From Cacconaster sp045114175 (lineage in GTDB: Bacteria > Bacteroidota > Bacteroidia > Bacteroidales > UBA932), in contig JBGUJZ010000035.1 of assembly GCA_045114175.1 (NCBI GenBank), forward strand, positions 61,441 through 125,440: a DNA stretch of 64,000 bases, read 5' to 3'. The notes beneath the pieces were generated by a model. That model saw nothing but the letters and a program-made list of their open reading frames with translations, was not told where the DNA came from and did not search any database. This document shows positions 1 to 7,400 of the stretch, piece by piece. Within the stretch, counting starts at the first letter, position 1. Each line of letters begins with the position of its first letter. The position numbers were made by a program, and so were the translations under genes.

Positions 1-754
1 CGCCCTGTGCCTTCACGAAAGTATATACCATACCGCCCCCGATGATCAGGTTGTCCACCTTCTCGAGCAAGTTCTCGATGATACCGATCTTGGAAGAGAC
101 CTTGGCTCCGCCGAGGATGGCCGTGAGCGGGCGGGCGGGGTTGTCGAGCACCTTGTCAATGGCGCAGATTTCACCCTCCATCACATAACCGAACATCTTG
201 TCGTTCGGGAAGTATTTGGCGATAAGCGCGGTGGAAGCGTGTGCACGGTGTGCAGTGCCGAATGCGTCGTTGATATAGCAATCCGCATAGGATGCCAGCT
301 TAGCCACGAAGCCCTTCTGGCTCTCCTTGACAGCGGCTTTTGCAGCCTTCTTCTCTTCATCCGAAGCATCCTCTGCCAATCCGCGCGGCTTGCCCTCTTC
401 CTCTGCATAGAAGCGGAGGTTTTCCAGTAGCAGCACTTCTCCCGGTTTGAGCGCAGCGGCCTGTGCATCGGCCGTCTGGCAATCCGGAGCGAACTGCAAC
501 TTAGCGCCGAGCAGCTCCTCTACGCGGCCGATGATGTGCTTCAGGGAGTATTTCTCCGTGGGGCCTTTCGGTCGTCCGAGATGCGACATAATGATCAGCG
601 CACCACCACCGGCCAGCACCTTTTTGAGAGTAGGAATGGCAGCCCGGATGCGGGTATCGTCGGTGATACGGAAGTTTTCGTCAAGGGGAACGTTGAAATC
701 GACTCGCACGATGGCCTTTTTGCCCGCGAAGTCGTAAGTGTCAATGGTTTTCAT
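1..754 (-). CDS. pgk: Phosphoglycerate kinase, C-terminus beyond left edge
   Basis: Transfers phosphate between 1,3-bisphosphoglycerate and ADP in cytosolic glycolysis. About 251 N-terminal residues are visible, beginning MKTIDTYDF. The N-terminal substrate motif VDFNVPL (residues 18-24), SHLGRP, LLENLRF, the DAFGTAHRAHAS segment and ILGGAKVSSK next to the edge are all present and in family order. The gene is read leftwards, so the C-terminal nucleotide-binding lobe lies outside the window. The start is the ATG complementary to 752-754. A -7 box (TATTTTTG, 788-795) lies about 35 bases upstream and is arranged back to back with the promoter of the next gene. Identification is firm; only the missing half is uncertain. 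Confidence 0.96.
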   Translation of the reverse strand, partial: MKTIDTYDFAGKKAIVRVDFNVPLDENFRITDDTRIRAAIPTLKKVLAGGGALIIMSHLGRPKGPTEKYSLKHIIGRVEELLGAKLQFAPDCQTADAQAAALKPGEVLLLENLRFYAEEEGKPRGLAEDASDEEKKAAKAAVKESQKGFVAKLASYADCYINDAFGTAHRAHASTALIAKYFPNDKMFGYVMEGEICAIDKVLDNPARPLTAILGGAKVSSKIGIIENLLEKVDNLIIGGGMVYTFVKAQG

Positions 755-787
755 ATTGTAAGTAAGGTTTGTCTGTTTAAGGCGTTA

Positions 788-795
788 CAAAAATA
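788..795 (-). promoter_or_regulatory. Bacteroidetes -7 promoter box for pgk
   Basis: Minus-strand TATTTTTG fits TAnnTTTG. It lies 34 bases upstream of the pgk start and 14 bases from the plus-strand box at 810-817. Confidence 0.6.
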
Positions 796-809
796 CGAAT
801 AATAATCAT

Positions 810-817
810 TACTTTTG
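810..817 (+). promoter_or_regulatory. Bacteroidetes -7 promoter box for the methyltransferase-lgt operon
   Basis: TACTTTTG fits TAnnTTTG, 20 bases before the ATG at 837. No clear -33 TTTG was seen. Confidence 0.6.
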
Positions 818-836
818 CAAGCATAAACGCGCGCGC

Positions 837-1748
837 ATGACCATTGAACAACCCCCGCAATCCTGGCAGGATTATGAACTGATTGATTCCGGAAACTTCC
901 GGAAGCTGGAGCGATTCGGCCCGTACGTGATGATTCGGCCCGAACCCAAAGCGCTCTGGGACCCATCCCTGCCCGAGAGCGAGTGGCGGGCTATGGCGCA
1001 CACGGAATTCAAACCGGGCGCCGGATTCGGCAAGGCCGGCAAGGAGGACAGCGGCACCTGGACCACGCTTCGCAAGATGCAGGAACAGTGGACGATCGCC
1101 TATCCGCCGGTGGGACTCCGCCTGCGGCTCGGACTGACCTCCTTCAAGCATGTGGGCATCTTCCCCGAGCAGGCCACCAACTGGGACTTTATTGTGCGCA
1201 ACACGCGCGAGATTGCCGAGCTGCGCGCCAAGACCGGTGAGGGTGCGCCCAAAGTGCTCAACCTATTTGCCTACACGGGCGCGGCCTCGCTGGCTGCCCG
1301 CAAGGGCGGTGCCGATGTGACCCACCTGGATTCGGTGAAGCAGGTGGTGACCTGGGCCCGCGAGAATATGGAACTTTCCGGTATGGACGGCATCCGCTGG
1401 ATCGTGGAAGACGCGCTGAAGTTTGCCCGCCGAGAGGTCCGTCGCGGCAACAAGTGGCAGGGTATCATCCTGGATCCGCCGGCTTACGGACACGGTCCGG
1501 ACGGCGAGCGCTGGAAACTCGACGAGTGCTTGAACGAGCTGCTCAAGTGCTGCGCACAGCTGCTGGCACCGGAAAACAGCTTTCTGGTGCTGAACCTCTA
1601 CTCCAACGGCTATTCGGCGGTGCTGGCCGAGACGCTGGTCCGCACAGCCTTCGGCACGGACGGCCACCTGGAATGCGGCGAGTCGGTGCTTCGCGACCGC
1701 TATGGCAAGGCACTGCCGCTGAGCGTCTTCACGCGCCTTCGCCGATAA
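837..1748 (+). CDS. Class I SAM-dependent RNA methyltransferase, RlmI/YccW-like
   Basis: 303-residue methyltransferase, probably acting on rRNA. The SAM-binding motif I LNLFAYTGAAS is at residues 141-151, the acidic HLD loop at about 163-165, and the catalytic-loop motif DPPAYG at 213-218. This resembles the core of the COG1092 (RlmI) group, but the N-terminal ~110 residues are not a clear PUA domain. It is the first gene of a plus-strand run with lgt (24-base gap) and the threonine-aldolase-like gene. Substrate and exact nucleotide are inferred only; the methyltransferase fold itself is well supported. Confidence 0.82.
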   Translation: MTIEQPPQSWQDYELIDSGNFRKLERFGPYVMIRPEPKALWDPSLPESEWRAMAHTEFKPGAGFGKAGKEDSGTWTTLRKMQEQWTIAYPPVGLRLRLGLTSFKHVGIFPEQATNWDFIVRNTREIAELRAKTGEGAPKVLNLFAYTGAASLAARKGGADVTHLDSVKQVVTWARENMELSGMDGIRWIVEDALKFARREVRRGNKWQGIILDPPAYGHGPDGERWKLDECLNELLKCCAQLLAPENSFLVLNLYSNGYSAVLAETLVRTAFGTDGHLECGESVLRDRYGKALPLSVFTRLRR

Positions 1749-1775
1749 ACGAATAAAAACGATTCAAAAGATATG
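1747..1775 (+). repeat. Short 10-nt-phased ACG tract before lgt
   Basis: AAACGAATAA, AAACGATTCA and AAAGATATG follow each other with an exact 10-base period, from the stop of the methyltransferase gene into the lgt start codon. Same design as the longer tracts at 50801 and 55461. Confidence 0.55.
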
Positions 1776-2702
1776 ACCAATTTTCTCTCTGTCGTCTGGG
1801 ACATCAACCCGATTCTCTTCAAGATTGGCCCGCTGGCCATTCGCTGGTATTCGCTGCTCTTCGTCTCCGGTTTCCCGCTGGGATGCTGGATTATCTCCAA
1901 GTTCTACAAGAACGAGGGCGTAGATCCCGCCAAAATTGAGCCGCTGCTCTATTCCATGCTGATTGGCGTGATTATCGGCGCGCGTCTGGGTCACTGCTGG
2001 TTCTACCAGCCGGATTATTTCCTTGCACCGTTTGTAGCCATGTTCGGCGGCAAGGTGGACCCGCACATCGCACAACAGGGAATGACCAACTGGCAGGCCT
2101 TCTGGGAGACTTTTATGCCCTGGAAGGGCGGCCTGGCATCGCACGGTGGCGCCATCGGTATCCTGCTGGGACTCTGGTGGTACACCCATAAGTACGGCAA
2201 GGCCAACCACTTTGACATGCTTTGGATCATAGACCGACTGGTGATCTGCGTCTGCTTTGCAGGTGCGCTCATCCGTATCGGCAACCTCTTCAACTCCGAA
2301 ATCTACGGCAACGAGACCACCCTCCCCTGGGGTTTCATCTTTGTCCGCAACGGCGAGACGGTGCCCAAGCACCCCACGCAGATCTACGAGGCGCTCAGCT
2401 ATATCCTGCTCGGCATCTTCCTGCTCATTATGTACTGGAAGCGGCTGGATAAACTGTATCGCGGCTGGATCTTCGGTGCCTTCTTGATTGGCTGCTTTGG
2501 CATGCGCATTCTGATTGAGTTCATCAAACAGCCGCAGGTGGAATTTGAGAAGGGCATGGCACTCAATATGGGTCAGCTGCTGAGCATTCCGTTCGTGCTG
2601 GCCGGTATCTTCTTCATTGTCCGGGCTTATATCAAGAAAACGCCGGCCCGGGCTATCATTCCTGAGCAGACCAACTACTGTCCCCCCAAGAAACAGCGAT
2701 GA
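1773..2702 (+). CDS. lgt: Prolipoprotein diacylglyceryl transferase
   Basis: Inner-membrane enzyme that moves diacylglycerol from phosphatidylglycerol onto the lipobox cysteine of prolipoproteins. 309 residues, polytopic. Visible family motifs are GARLGHCWFYQPDYF (69-83), HGGAIG (124-129), the signature RIGNLFNSEIYG (168-179) and HPTQIYEA further on. The stop overlaps the next start in ATGA (2699-2702), so it is translationally coupled to the aldolase-like gene. The enzyme is needed to lipidate the many fimbrial lipoproteins encoded in this window, although it is not transcribed with them. Confidence 0.95.
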   Translation: MTNFLSVVWDINPILFKIGPLAIRWYSLLFVSGFPLGCWIISKFYKNEGVDPAKIEPLLYSMLIGVIIGARLGHCWFYQPDYFLAPFVAMFGGKVDPHIAQQGMTNWQAFWETFMPWKGGLASHGGAIGILLGLWWYTHKYGKANHFDMLWIIDRLVICVCFAGALIRIGNLFNSEIYGNETTLPWGFIFVRNGETVPKHPTQIYEALSYILLGIFLLIMYWKRLDKLYRGWIFGAFLIGCFGMRILIEFIKQPQVEFEKGMALNMGQLLSIPFVLAGIFFIVRAYIKKTPARAIIPEQTNYCPPKKQR

Positions 2703-3724
2703 TCCGTTTTGACTGTGACTATCTCGAAGGCTGCCTGCCCGAGATTCTCGAACGCCTGAACGCCACCAACCTGGAACAGACGGTGGGCTATGGCGAAGAT
2801 GCACACTGCACCGCAGCGCGTGAAAAGATCAAAGAGGCGGTGGGTCGCCCCGATGCCGAAGTCCACTTCCTGGTAGGCGGTACGCAGACCAACACCACCG
2901 TCATCTCTTCCCTCCTGAAACCCTATCAGGGGGTAGTGTGCGCCGCGAGCGGCCACATCAACGTCCACGAAACGGGCGCGATCGAGCACGGCGGCCACAA
3001 GGTGCTGGCCCTGCCTGCAACGGGCGGAAAGATCACAGCAGAACAGGTTGAAGAGACCTTTGCCGGGCATCGGGATGATGCCAACCACGAGCACATGGTG
3101 CAGCCCGGGATGGTTTATATCTCCTATTCTACTGAGCTGGGTACGCTTTACACGAAGGCGGAACTCACCGCCATCTCGGAGGTATGCCGCCGCTGGCAGC
3201 GCCCGCTCTTCATAGACGGTGCGCGACTGGGCTACGGCCTGGCCTCCCCGGCATCCGACCTCACGCTGCAAGACATCGCCTCGCTGGCGGACGTATTCTA
3301 TATTGGCGGCACCAAACAAGGCGCTCTTTTCGGCGAAGCGGTCGTCTTCTGCAATCCGACACTGGCGCACGAGTTCCGCTACCATATCAAGCAAAATGGC
3401 GGCATGCTGGCCAAAGGACGGCTGCTGGGCATCCAGTTCGAGACCCTCTTCACGGACAACCTCTACCTTCGCGCCGCCAAGCATGCGATTGATGAGGCCT
3501 TCCGCCTGCGCGACGGACTCCGTGCCAAGGGCTACCAGTTCCTCTGCGACAGCCCCACCAACCAGCAGTTCCCGATTTTGGAAGATGGGCAGATTGAGGC
3601 ACTGCGTGCCGATTTCGGGTTCGAGTTCTGGCAGCGGATAGACCCTACCCATAGCGCCGTGCGTTTCTGCACCAGCTGGGCTACCACGGATACCGCCGTC
3701 GACGCTTTGCTATCGGCACTGTAA
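2699..3724 (+). CDS. ltaE: Low-specificity L-threonine aldolase family enzyme
   Basis: 341-residue fold-type I PLP enzyme expected to cleave L-threonine or L-allo-threonine to glycine and acetaldehyde. The segment FIDGARLGYG (171-180) holds the aspartate that contacts the PLP ring nitrogen, and YIGGTKQGALFGE contains the likely Schiff-base lysine K206. GGTQTN at 60-65 is the usual phosphate-binding region. It begins inside the stop codon of lgt. Other beta-eliminating lyases share this fold, so substrate choice is inferred. The gene ends just before the structured repeat at 3729. Confidence 0.85.
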   Translation: MIRFDCDYLEGCLPEILERLNATNLEQTVGYGEDAHCTAAREKIKEAVGRPDAEVHFLVGGTQTNTTVISSLLKPYQGVVCAASGHINVHETGAIEHGGHKVLALPATGGKITAEQVEETFAGHRDDANHEHMVQPGMVYISYSTELGTLYTKAELTAISEVCRRWQRPLFIDGARLGYGLASPASDLTLQDIASLADVFYIGGTKQGALFGEAVVFCNPTLAHEFRYHIKQNGGMLAKGRLLGIQFETLFTDNLYLRAAKHAIDEAFRLRDGLRAKGYQFLCDSPTNQQFPILEDGQIEALRADFGFEFWQRIDPTHSAVRFCTSWATTDTAVDALLSAL

Positions 3725-3728
3725 TACA

Positions 3729-3838
3729 CGGTGGCGGCTAAGTAGCTATCTATCAGTAAAATACAAAATGGCCTATGCTTGTTTCCAGGCATAGACCATT
3801 GTATAAATGATTGATTTTAAATCAGTTGACCGCCACCG
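3729..3838. repeat. Cloverleaf-like intergenic repeat, copy 1; probable bidirectional terminator
   Basis: About 110 bases closed by an outer inverted repeat CGGTGGCGG / CCGCCACCG (3729-3737 and 3830-3838). Inside are a 34-base hairpin (3767-3800; stem AATGGCCTATGC... with GCATAGACCATT) and a small palindrome TGATTT-T-AAATCA (3812-3824). It fills the space between the stops of two convergent genes and ends 2 bases from the minus-strand stop. A second copy with the same geometry lies at 52408-52515, also at a convergent junction. Confidence 0.8.
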
Positions 3839-3840
3839 CT

Positions 3841-5718
3841 CTATTCCGTGACAATCTTCTGGCAACGGACGAAACCACCCGTTGAACGGTTACCGTTGGA
3901 GGAGTTGCTGACAGCATTGCCGGAGCTCGTAGAATAGCTCAGGTAGAACATACGGCCACGGTACCAACCACCCTGCATCGAAACGTCGTGACGGCACCAG
4001 TACCAACCACCGGTGTAATACGAACCGTTGTTACCGGAGCAGTAGGAACCACGCGGCATGAATAACGGCTGGGTAGCGTCTGCAGTGACATTGAACCAGT
4101 AGCCCTTCAAATCAGCAAAGTAACCCGCAGCGTCCGTAGTAGTATTGCCATCCCACTCCTTGAGCACATTGCTCTTGAAGTTGATCGTAGCCCAGAAAGA
4201 GTTGGTGCCACCTTCCGGTACGCGGTAACCAGCCGGGCACGGGTCGTAGATGGTCTTTTCCGGACCGTCCCAGAGGTTCTTCGTGCCTTCCCACAGCCAG
4301 TCACCCAACCAGGTCTGGTGCTCTGCCAGCGTGGTGTCGAGCGGCTGGAGGAATGCAGCGGGATGCTGCTTGACGTACTCCAGAGTACCTACCTCAGCAG
4401 AGGTCGGGATAATGTTGGTGGATGCGTTGAAGACAGGATCCTTACGGCCGAACTGGAAGCGGAGGCCCCAGTTCTCAGAGTAGGCAGCAACCGTATCTTT
4501 CGGGTATGCGCAAACGGCACCGATGTTACGGTCCAGAAGGATGGTCTTGTTGTCCTTCAGGGTGATGTCGGCGGGGGTATCGGTGATCCAGATGATCCAG
4601 TCCCAAAGAACGTTTTCATCAGCATCCTTAGCCTCCAGAATATAGTCACCTTTATTCTCACCAGCCGTTACCTTGCAGAAGTTAGCGTAGTTATTGATGG
4701 TGATCGTCGGAGCCTGACCATTAATCTGGGTATAGTAACGGGGTTTGCTATAACCGGCGTTCTTTACGTGGCCAATCAGTTTGCCATCCGGACGGAACGG
4801 ACCGAGTTCCAAATAGCTGTTCGGTTCAACGATATAGGTGTTAGCCAGTTTTTCCTTTGCAAAAGTGAAGCGAACCTCAGCAACCGGCATCTCCTGGATG
4901 GTACTGCGGCTGATGGTGTTCTCAACCACCGTACGGTTCAGGGAGAGGTAAGCGGGGGTCTGGTCGCTCGTCAGGGAGACGGAGAGACCTGCTGCAAAAG
5001 CGTTTGCAGGAACAACGGCATAGACAATCGTCGGAGCGGAAGCATCTGCGCTGATGACGGTACCTTCCGGCAGCGTCACGGTGATCACCTTGGTGGTATT
5101 GTCGGTGAACTCGAGCACAGGGTCGTTGCCGTCGATGGTGACGGTAGCGTTACCTGCCAGCGGTTCGTTAGCGGCAATCTGGATGCTCTTGATAGGGCGA
5201 GGGCCGGTTCCGTAGAGCTGCAGTTTGAGCAGACCCATCACGTTCTTGAACTCGAATGCGGTGGTTCCGACAGCAACGGCCAGGTTTGCGTTGTTCGGCA
5301 TGTTGCCCACAACACCTTCCTGAACGTCAGGAATCACGACAGGGAGATAGAAAGTGCCCGCTACATGCTCACCAAAGGATTCGGTATCGAAGTAGCTTGC
5401 AGGATAGATAGCTGCCTTCAGTTCGTCAGCGATAGCGTCACCTTCAAAAGCGCCGTTGGTGGTTTCCTCACCAGCGATAATCGTGTAAGTGACGGGATTT
5501 TCAGGGGCAGAAGAACCGACTACGGCAATCTGGTCGCCAGCGCTCCAGAGGACGAGGTTGCTCTCATCCAGTGCGGTACGCGTAGCGCTTACAGGCTGCT
5601 CGAGCGATGCTTTCAGGGTAACCTTTTCTACAGGTTTCAGGTCAGTGGGATTGATGTCATTCTGGCATCCAACGACGGCGAAAAGAGCTGCGGTCGCGAG
5701 AATCAGTACTTTTTTCAT
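3841..5718 (-). CDS. Surface lipoprotein: fimbrillin-like N-terminus, FISUMP-like C-terminus
   Basis: 625 residues. Lipobox AVVGC gives lipidated Cys18, followed by a Bacteroidetes-like surface lipoprotein sequence and an ATRT site (R47) like the fimbrillin maturation site. The middle part is beta-rich. From about residue 490 the sequence DPCPAGYRVP, with later aromatic and Gly-rich segments ending GGFVRCQK, resembles the FISUMP (Fibrobacter succinogenes major paralogous) domain, which is lectin-like in fold. Possible role: a pilus-tip or free adhesin. It is preceded by a 43-codon gene with a 16-base gap, and separated from the fimbrial operon by pyrH-frr. Function is inferred. Confidence 0.6.
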   Translation of the reverse strand: MKKVLILATAALFAVVGCQNDINPTDLKPVEKVTLKASLEQPVSATRTALDESNLVLWSAGDQIAVVGSSAPENPVTYTIIAGEETTNGAFEGDAIADELKAAIYPASYFDTESFGEHVAGTFYLPVVIPDVQEGVVGNMPNNANLAVAVGTTAFEFKNVMGLLKLQLYGTGPRPIKSIQIAANEPLAGNATVTIDGNDPVLEFTDNTTKVITVTLPEGTVISADASAPTIVYAVVPANAFAAGLSVSLTSDQTPAYLSLNRTVVENTISRSTIQEMPVAEVRFTFAKEKLANTYIVEPNSYLELGPFRPDGKLIGHVKNAGYSKPRYYTQINGQAPTITINNYANFCKVTAGENKGDYILEAKDADENVLWDWIIWITDTPADITLKDNKTILLDRNIGAVCAYPKDTVAAYSENWGLRFQFGRKDPVFNASTNIIPTSAEVGTLEYVKQHPAAFLQPLDTTLAEHQTWLGDWLWEGTKNLWDGPEKTIYDPCPAGYRVPEGGTNSFWATINFKSNVLKEWDGNTTTDAAGYFADLKGYWFNVTADATQPLFMPRGSYCSGNNGSYYTGGWYWCRHDVSMQGGWYRGRMFYLSYSTSSGNAVSNSSNGNRSTGGFVRCQKIVTE

Positions 5719-5734
5719 AGTCTTTCCTCCGATT

Positions 5735-5866
5735 TTAAGCAGTCCATGCCCCGTTGTTTACACCGAATCCTTCTGTGGATCCGCTCGAAGCGAGAACGGC
5801 GTTTTCAGCTTCCGTCATGACGAGTTCCGTCTGAGGAGCCGTGTAAAAGCGTTTTTCGAGATTCAT
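5735..5866 (-). CDS. Small 43-residue peptide gene upstream of the surface lipoprotein
   Basis: An ATG (5864-5866) opens a 43-codon frame beginning MNLEKRFYTAPQTELV and ending GAWTA. There is no signal peptide or membrane segment; the middle is acidic and the C-terminal half is Gly/Ser/Asn-rich. It sits between a good promoter (-7 box 5916-5923) and the lipoprotein start 16 bases downstream, so it would be translated first on that transcript. Short peptides of this style are common before surface lipoprotein genes in Bacteroidales, but I know no function. Its location and clean start make it a real candidate rather than a chance frame. Confidence 0.55.
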   Translation of the reverse strand: MNLEKRFYTAPQTELVMTEAENAVLASSGSTEGFGVNNGAWTA

Positions 5867-5915
5867 AATACAATTGGGATTATTGTGATATTGATTGTAA
5901 ATCAGTTATGTCCGT

Positions 5916-5945
5916 CAAATGTAGCAGTTTTTTTGCAATTCCAAA
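5916..5945 (-). promoter_or_regulatory. Promoter of small peptide-lipoprotein unit
   Basis: Minus-strand -7 box TACATTTG (5916-5923) with a TTTG at 5942-5945 in the -33 position, 18 bases apart. Leader of about 45 bases to the peptide start. Confidence 0.65.
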
Positions 5946-5976
5946 AGCGGCGACAGGATTATTCGCGAGAATTTCC

Positions 5977-5984
5977 TATTTTTG
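5977..5984 (+). promoter_or_regulatory. -7 promoter box for pyrH-frr
   Basis: TATTTTTG fits TAnnTTTG, 20 bases before the chosen pyrH ATG. It argues against any start further upstream. Confidence 0.65.
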
Positions 5985-6004
5985 TCTGGCTAAAAACCCG
6001 ACTT

Positions 6005-6709
6005 ATGAAATACAAACGCATACTCCTCAAACTCAGCGGCGAAACGCTCGGCGGTCCGGAAGGACGCGGCCTGGATGAGCAGGTGATCGACAACTTTGCA
6101 GCGCGCATTGCCCGCATCGCGCAGAGCGGCGTGCAGGTGGCCATCGTGGTAGGTGGCGGCAATATCTTCCGCGGCCTGCAGGGCACCGGCAAAGGTTTCG
6201 ACCGCGTGCACGGCGACCAGATGGGCATGCTGGCCACGGTGATCAACAGCAAAGCGCTGGCCATCTTCATCCGTAACCACGGCGTGCAGGCAGAGGTTTT
6301 CACCTCCACTCCCATGCGCCCCATGGCTCGCTACTATATGCGTGATGAAGTGGTGGACGTGCTCGAAAAGGGCGGCGTAGCGCTGCTCAGCGGCGGCACC
6401 GGCAACCCCTTCTTCACCACGGACAGCGGAGCGTCCCTGCGCGCCTGCGAGATTGGTGCAGATGCCATCCTCAAGGCCACCAAGGTAGATGGTGTCTATG
6501 ACTGCGACCCCATGAAAAACCCCAACGCCATCCGCTACGAGACCCTCTCTTTTGACAAGGCTATCGCCGATAACCTCAAAGTGATGGACCTCACCGCATT
6601 TGCCATGTGCAAAGAGAACAAGATGCCCATCGTGGTCTTCAACATCAACCGCGAAGGGGAACTGGAGCGTGCAGCTGCCGGAGAAAAGGCCGGCACCCTG
6701 GTTTGCTAA
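6005..6709 (+). CDS. pyrH: UMP kinase
   Basis: Phosphorylates UMP to UDP in pyrimidine synthesis; cytosolic amino-acid-kinase fold. 234 residues from MKYKRILLKLSGE, which matches the usual family N-terminus and length. The frame is open far upstream, but the promoter box at 5977 and the KLSGE motif fix the start at 6005. VVGGGNIFRG, the DQMGMLATVINSKAL segment and SGGTGNPFFTTDSGA are characteristic. frr follows after 18 bases, a common pairing in bacteria. Identification is firm. Confidence 0.95.
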   Translation: MKYKRILLKLSGETLGGPEGRGLDEQVIDNFAARIARIAQSGVQVAIVVGGGNIFRGLQGTGKGFDRVHGDQMGMLATVINSKALAIFIRNHGVQAEVFTSTPMRPMARYYMRDEVVDVLEKGGVALLSGGTGNPFFTTDSGASLRACEIGADAILKATKVDGVYDCDPMKNPNAIRYETLSFDKAIADNLKVMDLTAFAMCKENKMPIVVFNINREGELERAAAGEKAGTLVC

Positions 6710-6727
6710 CGAATAAAACGAAATACC

Positions 6728-7291
6728 ATGATTGAAAAAGCCCAGCAAACGGTTGCTTCCGCTGAGGAAAAGATGGAAGAAACCATTCTCTATCTGGATG
6801 AGAGCCTGAAGAATTACCGCGCCGGCAAGGCCAATACCTCTGTGTTCAACCCTGTGCTCGTCTCCTACTACGGAACGATGACTCCCCTGCCCCAGATGTC
6901 CAGCATCACGGCTCCGGACGCCAAGACCATCCTGATCCAGCCGTGGGACAAGAGCCAGATCCGCGCCATTGAAAAGGCCATCCTGGACGCCAACCTCGGT
7001 TTCACCCCGCAGAACAACGGCGAAACCATCCGCATCAACATCCCGGTCCTGACCGAGGAGCGCCGCGCCGAACTGGTCAAGAAGGCCCGTTCGGAAGGCG
7101 AACAGTCCAAAGTTTCCATCCGCAACACCCGCCGCGAGGCCATCGAAGCCCTCAAGAAGATGGTGAAGGAAGGCCTGCCCGAGGACGTTGAAAAAGACGA
7201 CGAAGACGCTGTCCAGAAGCTTACCGACACCTATACCAAAAAGATTGACGAACTTCTCGCCGCCAAGGAGAAGGAAATTATGACGGTGTAA
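6728..7291 (+). CDS. frr: Ribosome recycling factor
   Basis: 187 residues, the usual family length. Splits post-termination ribosomes together with EF-G. Typical sequence features are the charged three-helix-bundle frame, the segment RAGKANTSVFNPV near residue 32, RINIPVLTEERRAELVKKAR in the middle and a highly charged C-terminal helix. Cotranscribed with pyrH (18-base gap holding two AACGA units). The transcript ends at the strong hairpin 7343-7376 facing the fimbrial operon. Confidence 0.95.
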   Translation: MIEKAQQTVASAEEKMEETILYLDESLKNYRAGKANTSVFNPVLVSYYGTMTPLPQMSSITAPDAKTILIQPWDKSQIRAIEKAILDANLGFTPQNNGETIRINIPVLTEERRAELVKKARSEGEQSKVSIRNTRREAIEALKKMVKEGLPEDVEKDDEDAVQKLTDTYTKKIDELLAAKEKEIMTV

Positions 7292-7342
7292 ATCGGCGCA
7301 AGTCACCTGCCGCTGACAGCCACCACGGCTACGAGAAAAGAG

Positions 7343-7376
7343 AAAGTGCTACCCCGAGGATTTGGGGTAGCACTTT
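7343..7376. terminator. Bidirectional terminator between frr and the fimbrial operon
   Basis: Perfect 13-bp stem AAAGTGCTACCCC (7343-7355) / GGGGTAGCACTTT (7364-7376) with an 8-base loop. T residues follow on both strands, as expected at a convergent junction. Confidence 0.88.
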
Positions 7377-7400
7377 TTATAAAATACACTTTCAGTAAAG

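Noticed and set aside
5990..7306. Long antisense frame (438 codons) opposite pyrH-frr
   Set aside because: Shadow of two highly conserved genes; no start signals, no recognisable protein features.
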